Made by a program: the position numbers and the translations under genes. The notes beneath the pieces are model-generated. The model saw only the letters and a program-made list of their open reading frames with translations. It was not told where the DNA came from and searched no databases. DNA of 64,000 nt from positions 310,001 to 374,000 of the forward strand of contig NZ_AUHE01000002.1 in assembly GCF_000423025.1 (NCBI RefSeq). Reading direction: 5' to 3'. Position 1 is the first letter of the stretch, and every line of letters begins with the position of its first letter. Positions 58,892 to 64,000 of the stretch are shown in pieces. This stretch comes from Gordonia shandongensis DSM 45094. GTDB lineage: Bacteria; Actinomycetota; Actinomycetes; Mycobacteriales; Mycobacteriaceae.

Positions 58892-59285
58892 ACATGGCGG
58901 CCGACCCCAGCACCCGGGTCACCGTCATCTCGATGACGACGCGACGCGGGTTCGGCTTCGGCTCGCGGTAGCGCGCCGCGTAACGGGCCTCTGCGTCCCG
59001 GACCGACTCCGGATCGCGCCGAACGCGGACGGGCCCCTCGAGGGTCAGCCACCGGGGGCCGTCGACGTGCGTGAGCGCCGCGTGTCCGCCTCGGTCGGCG
59101 TTGCGGACCTTCTGGCTGCCCTCCATCGTGATGACACGCGCCGTGTCAGTGGCGCGGTCGACGGTGAATCCGACCGCCACCACGTGCGGGCTGCCGTCGT
59201 GCCGGAGGGTGGCCAGAGAGCCGAGGTGGTAGGCGGAGAGCATCTCCACGGCGGCGGGGGACAGGTCGACAAGTGTGCGGGCCAT
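58881..59285 (-). CDS. PPOX-class split-barrel flavin/F420 protein (Rv2074-like)
   Basis: A 134-residue pyridoxamine-5'-phosphate-oxidase-fold protein. [23 protein letters not shown] (about 21-43) and the cofactor-binding [13 protein letters not shown] are typical. The M. tuberculosis homologue Rv2074 is an F420-dependent biliverdin reductase, so F420 is the most likely cofactor here, though this is inferred. The 3' end overlaps the M24 peptidase gene. A TACCGT hexamer lies 8 nt before the ATG. Confidence 0.88.
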   Translation of the reverse strand: MARTLVDLSPAAVEMLSAYHLGSLATLRHDGSPHVVAVGFTVDRATDTARVITMEGSQKVRNADRGGHAALTHVDGPRWLTLEGPVRVRRDPESVRDAEARYAARYREPKPNPRRVVIEMTVTRVLGSAAMFTG

Positions 59286-59293
59286 GGCTGTTC

Positions 59294-59299
59294 ACGGTA
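59294..59299 (-). promoter_or_regulatory. -10 hexamer TACCGT for PPOX gene
   Basis: On the minus strand TACCGT lies 8 nt before the ATG at 59285, in the 103-bp divergent gap with the SDR gene. Confidence 0.45.
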
Positions 59300-59375
59300 C
59301 CCACCGGCGGTCGAGGTCCACGATGCGGTCGGATCGCGACGCGACCCCGTCGCATGCGTGTCGGATGCGTCACGG

Positions 59376-59381
59376 GATACT
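59376..59381 (+). promoter_or_regulatory. -10 hexamer GATACT for SDR-cobLMK operon
   Basis: GATACT (A and T in key places) lies exactly 7 nt before the GTG at 59389. It supports a leaderless start that gives an SDR of the same length as Rv2073c. Confidence 0.45.
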
Positions 59382-59388
59382 GGACGGC

Positions 59389-60138
59389 GTGGGAACACTG
59401 GTGCTCTTCGGCGGACGCAGCGAGATCGGCGTGGCCACGGCTGCACGTCTGGCGGCGGGCCGGCACGTCGTCCTGGCCGCACGCCGACCCGACGATCTGG
59501 CCGCGGAGTCGACCACGATGACCGCGGCCGGTGCGGCCTCGGTCCATCGTGTGGCGTTCGACGCCGACGACGTCGAGTCCCATCCGGAGTTGATCGCATC
59601 GATCGTTCGCGACCACGGTCCCATCGACATCGCGATCGTCGCATTCGGCATCCTCGGCGACGCCCGGCGGGCCGAGACCGATGCGACCCACGCACTGCAG
59701 ATCGCCCACACCGACTACTACGCACAGATCAGCGTGATGACGCCGCTGGCTGTGGCCCTCCGCGCCCAACGGTCGGGAACCATCATCGCCTTCTCCTCGG
59801 TCGCAGGCGTCCGTGTGCGTCGCGCCAATTACGTGTACGGCTCCACCAAGGCGGGTCTCGACGGTTTCGCCTCGGGGCTGGCGGACGCGCTCCACGGGTC
59901 CGGAGCGTCGCTGCTGCTCGCCCGTCCGGGCTTCGTGATCGGCGAGATGACTCGCGAGCTCATGGACTCGGGCGTGTCACCGGCGCCCTTCGCGGTGACC
60001 GCAGACCAGGTCGCGGACGCCGTCGCCAAGGCCTATCGGAAGGGTCGTGGCGAGGTGTGGATTCCCGGCGTCCTGCGCCCGATGTTCTTCGGCATGCGGC
60101 TGTTGCCGCGTGCCCTGTGGCGAAGGCTGCCCCGATGA
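59389..60138 (+). CDS. Short-chain dehydrogenase/reductase (Rv2073c-like)
   Basis: A 249-residue SDR related to DprE2-type and decaprenyl oxidoreductase-like enzymes. The nucleotide motif is GGRSEIG near the N-terminus, FSSVAGVRV holds the catalytic Ser and YVYGSTKAG the Tyr-x3-Lys pair. The C-terminus GMRLLPRALWRRLPR is basic. GTG at 59389 is chosen. An earlier ATG-initiated frame would add residues with no Rossmann counterpart. It overlaps cobL by ATGA, but the link to cobalamin is positional only. Confidence 0.85.
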   Translation: MGTLVLFGGRSEIGVATAARLAAGRHVVLAARRPDDLAAESTTMTAAGAASVHRVAFDADDVESHPELIASIVRDHGPIDIAIVAFGILGDARRAETDATHALQIAHTDYYAQISVMTPLAVALRAQRSGTIIAFSSVAGVRVRRANYVYGSTKAGLDGFASGLADALHGSGASLLLARPGFVIGEMTRELMDSGVSPAPFAVTADQVADAVAKAYRKGRGEVWIPGVLRPMFFGMRLLPRALWRRLPR

Positions 60139-61373
60139 CCCGCCGGTACGTCGTCGTCGGGATCGGCGCCGACGGCTGGGCGGGACTGTCCGATCGAGCC
60201 CGATCGGAGCTGCGTACGGCGCGGGTGATCCTCGGCTCCGCGCGGCAACTGGCCCTCGTGGACTCGTACGTCGGCGCCGAGACCCTCGCCTGGCGGTCAC
60301 CGATGTCCGGGCACCTCGACGAGCTCCTGGGGGACGCCGCGACGGCGCTTCCCCACGGAACACCGGACGATGCGGACATCCATGTCCTCGCCAGCGGCGA
60401 CCCGATGTTCCACGGCATCGGATCGCGGATCGCCGCCGCGGTCGGCCCGGATCGGGTGACAGTGATCTCGAGTCCGTCGAGCGTCTCCCTCGCAGCCGTC
60501 GCGATGGGGTGGGACCTGTCGACCGTGGTCGTCGTCAGTGCCGTGACCGCTCCCGCGGAGGCGGTCGCCGCCGCCCTCGACGATGGGCGCCGCCTGCTCG
60601 TGCTCTCCCGCGACGCGGGCACGCCCGAACGTGTCGCGACGGTGTGCACCGAGCGAGGTTTCGGCGACAGCACCCTGCACGTCCTGGGGAGTCTGGGCGG
60701 ACCCGACCAGTGTGTCCGGTCCGGTCGCGCCCGGGACTGGTCGGGCCCCTCGCCCGCGTTGTCGGTGATCGCCGTCGACTGCGTGGGGCCGACGATCTCG
60801 GCGGCGCCGGGCCTGCCGGACACCGAGTACGAGAACGACGGTCAGCTCACCAAACGCGTCGTGCGATCCGTGACCGTGGCGGCTCTCCGGCCCGGCGGCT
60901 CCCGCCTGCTGTGGGACGTCGGCGCCGGATCGGGCAGCGTCGGCATCGAATGGCTCCGCGCCGCGCCCGACGCTCGCGTCATCGCCTTCGAAGCCCACTC
61001 CGGACGCTCGGAGATGCTGCGCCGCAACGCCTCCCGTCACGGTGTGTCCCATCGCGTCACCGTATTGGGAGCCGCACCCGGGGCATTCGTCGAGGCCCCC
61101 GCACCCGACACCGTCTTCCTCGGCGGCGGGGTCGGAACGGCACTTCTCGACGAGATCTGGGCACTGCTGCGGCCCGGCGGCCGGATCGTCGGCAACGCCG
61201 TGACCGTCGAGACCCAGGAGGTCTTCGCGGCGGCGCACCGCCGATGGGGTGGAGAACTCATCCGCGTCGCAGTGGAGAACGCCGAACCCATCGGCCGGCT
61301 CACCGCATGGCGTCCGGCCCTGCCGATCGTCCAATGGGTGGCCGACAAACCCGTCGCACAGGAGGATCCGTGA
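60135..61373 (+). CDS. cobL: Precorrin-6Y C5,15-methyltransferase (decarboxylating) CobL
   Basis: Bifunctional cobalamin enzyme, 412 residues. The N-terminal CbiE-type domain (about 1-205; VVGIGADGWAGLS, LASGDPMFHGIG) methylates C5. The C-terminal CbiT-type domain (about 225-412; WDVGAGSGSVGIEWLR as SAM site, FLGGGVG) methylates C15 and decarboxylates the acetate side chain at C12. It is coupled by overlaps to the SDR before it and cobM after it. Confidence 0.95.
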   Translation: MTRRYVVVGIGADGWAGLSDRARSELRTARVILGSARQLALVDSYVGAETLAWRSPMSGHLDELLGDAATALPHGTPDDADIHVLASGDPMFHGIGSRIAAAVGPDRVTVISSPSSVSLAAVAMGWDLSTVVVVSAVTAPAEAVAAALDDGRRLLVLSRDAGTPERVATVCTERGFGDSTLHVLGSLGGPDQCVRSGRARDWSGPSPALSVIAVDCVGPTISAAPGLPDTEYENDGQLTKRVVRSVTVAALRPGGSRLLWDVGAGSGSVGIEWLRAAPDARVIAFEAHSGRSEMLRRNASRHGVSHRVTVLGAAPGAFVEAPAPDTVFLGGGVGTALLDEIWALLRPGGRIVGNAVTVETQEVFAAAHRRWGGELIRVAVENAEPIGRLTAWRPALPIVQWVADKPVAQEDP

Positions 61374-62143
61374 CCGTCTACTTCATCGGTGCCGGCCCCG
61401 GCGCCGCCGACCTGATCACCCTTCGGGGCGCCCGGATCCTGGAACGCTGCACGGTCTGCCTGTACGCGGGATCGCTCGTGCCCGCGGAACTCCTCGATCT
61501 GCTGCCGCCCGAGGCGGAGGTCATCGACACGGCGCGGATGCCGCTGACCGAGATCCTGAGCGCCCTGGCACGGGCGCACGCCGCCGGACACACCGTCGCG
61601 CGTCTGCATTCCGGCGATCTGGCCGTGTATTCGGCACTCACCGAACAGCTCCGCGGACTCGACGAGCTCGGGATCCGGTATGAACTCGTTCCCGGGGTCC
61701 CCGCGTTCTCCGCCGCGGCCGCATCGCTCGGCCGGGAACTCACCGTCCCCGGTGTGGGACAGAGTCTGCTGATTACTCGGGTGTCGACGCTCTCCACGGA
61801 CATGCCGCCCGGCGAGGATCTGGCTTCCCTCGCCGCCTCCGGAGTCACGCTCGCCCTGCACCTAGCCGCCCACCGCACCGAGCAGATCGTCGCCGATCTC
61901 GCCCCGCATTACGGTGGCGACTGTCCGACGGCCACGGTCGCCTTCGCCTCGCGCAGTGATGAGCGAATCGTCCGGTGCCGGCTCGACGAGCTGCCCGACC
62001 GGCTGGCCGCCGAGGGCATCACACGGACGGCCGTGATCTTCGTCGGACGAGTGGTGGAGGCGGACGGCCAGCCCGACGCCGTCGACAGCTACCTGTACTC
62101 GCACGCCCGGATCGCCAAACTCCGGGGCCGCGCGGATGTCTGA
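61370..62143 (+). CDS. cobM: Precorrin-4 C11-methyltransferase CobM
   Basis: SAM-dependent methyltransferase of the aerobic-type cobalamin path, 257 residues. VYFIGAGPGAADLITLRG opens the tetrapyrrole methylase fold. CLYAGSLVP, RLHSGDLAVYS (substrate/SAM loop) and VPGVPAFSAAAA follow. GTG at 61370 overlaps the cobL stop (GTGA) and has GGAGGA just before it. It overlaps cobK by 8 nt. Confidence 0.95.
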   Translation: MTVYFIGAGPGAADLITLRGARILERCTVCLYAGSLVPAELLDLLPPEAEVIDTARMPLTEILSALARAHAAGHTVARLHSGDLAVYSALTEQLRGLDELGIRYELVPGVPAFSAAAASLGRELTVPGVGQSLLITRVSTLSTDMPPGEDLASLAASGVTLALHLAAHRTEQIVADLAPHYGGDCPTATVAFASRSDERIVRCRLDELPDRLAAEGITRTAVIFVGRVVEADGQPDAVDSYLYSHARIAKLRGRADV

Positions 62144-62924
62144 CCGGGTCCGGAGTCGACGGGTCCTCATCCTCGGCGGCACCGGTGAGGCACGCGACTT
62201 GGCCCGACTGCTCGCCGCCGCCGACGTCCCCTTCGTGAGTTCGCTGGCCGGCCGGGTCCGCAATCCCAGACTGCCCGTCGGCGAGGTCCGCATCGGCGGC
62301 TTCGGCGGGGTGGACGCGATGGCCGAGTGGCTCACCGACAACGGCATCACCGACGTCGTCGACGCCACCCACCCGTTCGCCGCGCGAATCACCCCCCACG
62401 CCGTCTCCGCCAGTCGGACCGCGGGCGTACGGTACCTGCGACTGGCGCGGCCCGCGTGGGAGCAGGGAGCAGGCGACCGGTGGGTCCGCGTGCCCGACAT
62501 CGATGCGGCCGCCGATGCGGTGGCCGTGCGCGGCGGCCGCGTGATGCTCACGACGGGACGGCAGGACGTCGCGGCCTTCGCGGCGATCCGCGACGCGTGG
62601 TTCCTGATCCGCGTGGTCGACGAACCCGACGGCGCGATGCCGCCGCAACGGATCGTCCTGCGGTCTCGCGGCCCCTACGGAATCGACGACGAACGGCGGC
62701 TGCTGCGCGACCATCGCATCGAACTGCTGGTCACCAAGAACAGCGGGGGAGCCATGACCGCGGCGAAGCTTCGCGCGGCCGCCGAACTGGGCATCGAGGT
62801 GATCGTCGTCGACCGTCCCGCCGAACCCGAGGACGTCGACACGGCCGGCACCGCTGCCGATGCCGCCGATGCGATCCTCGACGGGCCGCCCGTCGCCGAC
62901 GGTCAGTACCGACGCGGCGTGTAG
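62136..62924 (+). CDS. cobK: Precorrin-6A reductase CobK
   Basis: NADPH-dependent reductase of precorrin-6A, 262 residues. VLILGGTGEARDLARLLA binds the cofactor. GGFGGVDAMAEWL, DATHPFAARI and LVTKNSGGAMTAAKLRAA are the family signatures. It is the last gene of the plus-strand cob operon. Its 3' end overlaps the opposing cobIJ gene by 22 nt, so the two convergent transcripts share sequence. Confidence 0.95.
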   Translation: MSDRVRSRRVLILGGTGEARDLARLLAAADVPFVSSLAGRVRNPRLPVGEVRIGGFGGVDAMAEWLTDNGITDVVDATHPFAARITPHAVSASRTAGVRYLRLARPAWEQGAGDRWVRVPDIDAAADAVAVRGGRVMLTTGRQDVAAFAAIRDAWFLIRVVDEPDGAMPPQRIVLRSRGPYGIDDERRLLRDHRIELLVTKNSGGAMTAAKLRAAAELGIEVIVVDRPAEPEDVDTAGTAADAADAILDGPPVADGQYRRGV

Positions 62925-64000
62925 ACCAGATCGCCGCCGGCGCGGCGCGCCACCGTCGTCGTCGACGACCCGATGATCAGCAGGGTCCGCATGTCGACGG
63001 TGTCCGGATCGAAGTCGGCGACCGTCGTGACGGTGAGCCGCTGCCCGGGACCCCCCACATCGCGCCCCTGGATCACGACGCGGTCGGGCTCCACGAGCTC
63101 GGCGAGCAACGTCGCCAGACGGGTGATCTGCTCGCGACGCCGCGGTGATGCCGGATTGTAGATCGCCACCACCAGATCGGCGGCGATCGCGTGCCGAAGC
63201 CGATCGGCGATGACCGATTCCGGCTTGAGCAGATCCGACAGCGAGATCACGGCGAAGTCGTGGCCCAGGGGAGCGCCCACGGCGGCGGCGACCGCATGCG
63301 CCGCGCTGACGCCCGGGGCCACGCGCACCGGGACCCGGCCCCACCGCGGTTCGGCGGCGACCTCGGCGACGGCGGAGGCCATGGCGAACACGCCCGGGTC
63401 CCCGGAGGAGATGACCGCCACTCGACCGCCGCGCGCCGCGAGGTCGAGGGCGAATTCGGCGCGTTCGGCCTCCACACGATTGTCGCTGGCGTGCACCCGC
63501 TGGCCGGGTCGGGCCGCGACTCGGTGCAGGTAGGTCTTGTAACCGACCAGATCGGTCGCCGCCGCCAACTCGGCCGCCACCTGGGGGGTCGTCTGATCGA
63601 CGGGTCCCGGACCGAGTCCGACCACGACCACTTCGCCGTGCGGACGGTCGCCGCCCGCGGCGAGTGGATTGTTCCGCCGACCCGGCACCACGATGAGCGA
63701 GAAGTAGGGGACCGATTCGGGATCGACGTCGACCACCCGCGCGATCCGCTGGCGTTCCGTCGTCGCCCGCTCCACATACCAGGCCTCGTCGAGACGACCG
63801 GCCGCGGCGAGGGCGTCACGGACCTTGACGAACGTCCGACCGAGCTTCATGACCGCCAGAGCGTCACCCGAGCGCAGATGCGCCACGAGTTCCCCGGTCT
63901 CCGCGGTCCCCGGGAGCACCGTGAGGGTCTCCTCGCCCTCCACCAACGGGATTCCCAGCGCGGCAGATGATGCGTTCACCGAGGTCACACCGGGGATGAT
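62903..64000 (-). CDS. cobIJ: CobIJ fusion: precorrin-2 C20- and precorrin-3B C17-methyltransferase (5' end outside window)
   Basis: The frame is open to the right edge (IIPGVTSVNAS precedes an internal GTG at 63988), so the gene begins beyond the window. The first about 115 visible residues are the end of a CobI domain (LPGTAETGELVAHLRSGDALAVMKLG, VPYFSLIVVPGRR). A complete CobJ domain follows (GEVVVVGLGPGPVDQTTP, VAVISSGDPGVFAMA, VAIYNPASPRRREQI). A CobI-CobJ fusion is normal in mycolic-acid actinobacteria. Confidence 0.93.
   Translation of the reverse strand: MIPGVTSVNASSAALGIPLVEGEETLTVLPGTAETGELVAHLRSGDALAVMKLGRTFVKVRDALAAAGRLDEAWYVERATTERQRIARVVDVDPESVPYFSLIVVPGRRNNPLAAGGDRPHGEVVVVGLGPGPVDQTTPQVAAELAAATDLVGYKTYLHRVAARPGQRVHASDNRVEAERAEFALDLAARGGRVAVISSGDPGVFAMASAVAEVAAEPRWGRVPVRVAPGVSAAHAVAAAVGAPLGHDFAVISLSDLLKPESVIADRLRHAIAADLVVAIYNPASPRRREQITRLATLLAELVEPDRVVIQGRDVGGPGQRLTVTTVADFDPDTVDMRTLLIIGSSTTTVARRAGGDLVYTPRRY

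Overview
The window is a dense, high-GC stretch of a mycolic-acid actinomycete (Mycobacteriales). Evidence for this is the presence of fabG1-inhA (mycolic acid elongation), mshC (mycothiol), a complete Pup-proteasome locus (mpa, dop, pup, prcB, prcA, pafA, pafB, pafC), helY, and gene orders that match, from memory, the Mycobacterium tuberculosis neighbourhoods Rv1477-Rv1496 and Rv2141c-Rv2066. Base composition and the extra genes fit a Gordonia-like organism, but the genus is an inference. No phage, insertion sequence or CRISPR array was found. One tRNA (Leu, GAG) is present.

Layout. (1) 1-7.4 kb: cut RipA-like cell-wall hydrolase, MoxR/DUF58/VWA module, fabG1-inhA, ferrochelatase, DUF3097. 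(2) 7.5-10.4 kb: an unknown protein, a SatD-like regulator with a membrane partner, and a TVP38-type membrane protein. (3) 10.5-15.7 kb: translationally coupled methylmalonyl-CoA mutase mutA-mutB-meaB. (4) 15.7-22.6 kb: an accessory aminophosphonate cluster. It has a minus-strand unit (FAD amine oxidase, binding lipoprotein, ATPase, two permeases) divergent from a GntR regulator and a phosphonatase-like HAD hydrolase. It lies between two conserved blocks and ends at a terminator and tRNA-Leu. (5) 22.8-32 kb: M20 peptidase, PEBP, pyrD, a lipoprotein, uppP, the MSMEG_4193/SCO1662/SCO1664-type trio and mshC. (6) 32-39.5 kb: PAC2 protein divergent from metH, HAD hydrolase, hisE, hisG, thioesterase. 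(7) 39.6-55.7 kb: trmI, mpa, an FHA-ABC exporter, dop, pup, prcBA, pafABC, tatAC, helY. (8) 55.8-64 kb: DUF4333 protein, 5'-3' exonuclease, M24 peptidase, PPOX protein, SDR, cobL-cobM-cobK and the cut end of cobIJ.

How the genes work together. Cobalamin links three parts of the window: cobL, cobM, cobK and cobIJ build the corrin ring, while mutAB (with its chaperone MeaB) and MetH use the cofactor. The proteasome genes form one protein-tagging and degradation system. The region 4 genes together look like import of an aminophosphonate, oxidative deamination to a phosphono-aldehyde, and C-P bond cleavage by the HAD enzyme under GntR control. This is an oxidase route with no PhnW transaminase.

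Two patterns run through the whole window. Many genes have a TANNNT-type -10 hexamer 6-8 nt before the start codon, which is the signature of leaderless transcripts and was used to choose several starts. Six proteins carry 15-bp tandem repeats that encode pentapeptide repeats in tails or linkers. No stretch over 300 bases lacks a gene.
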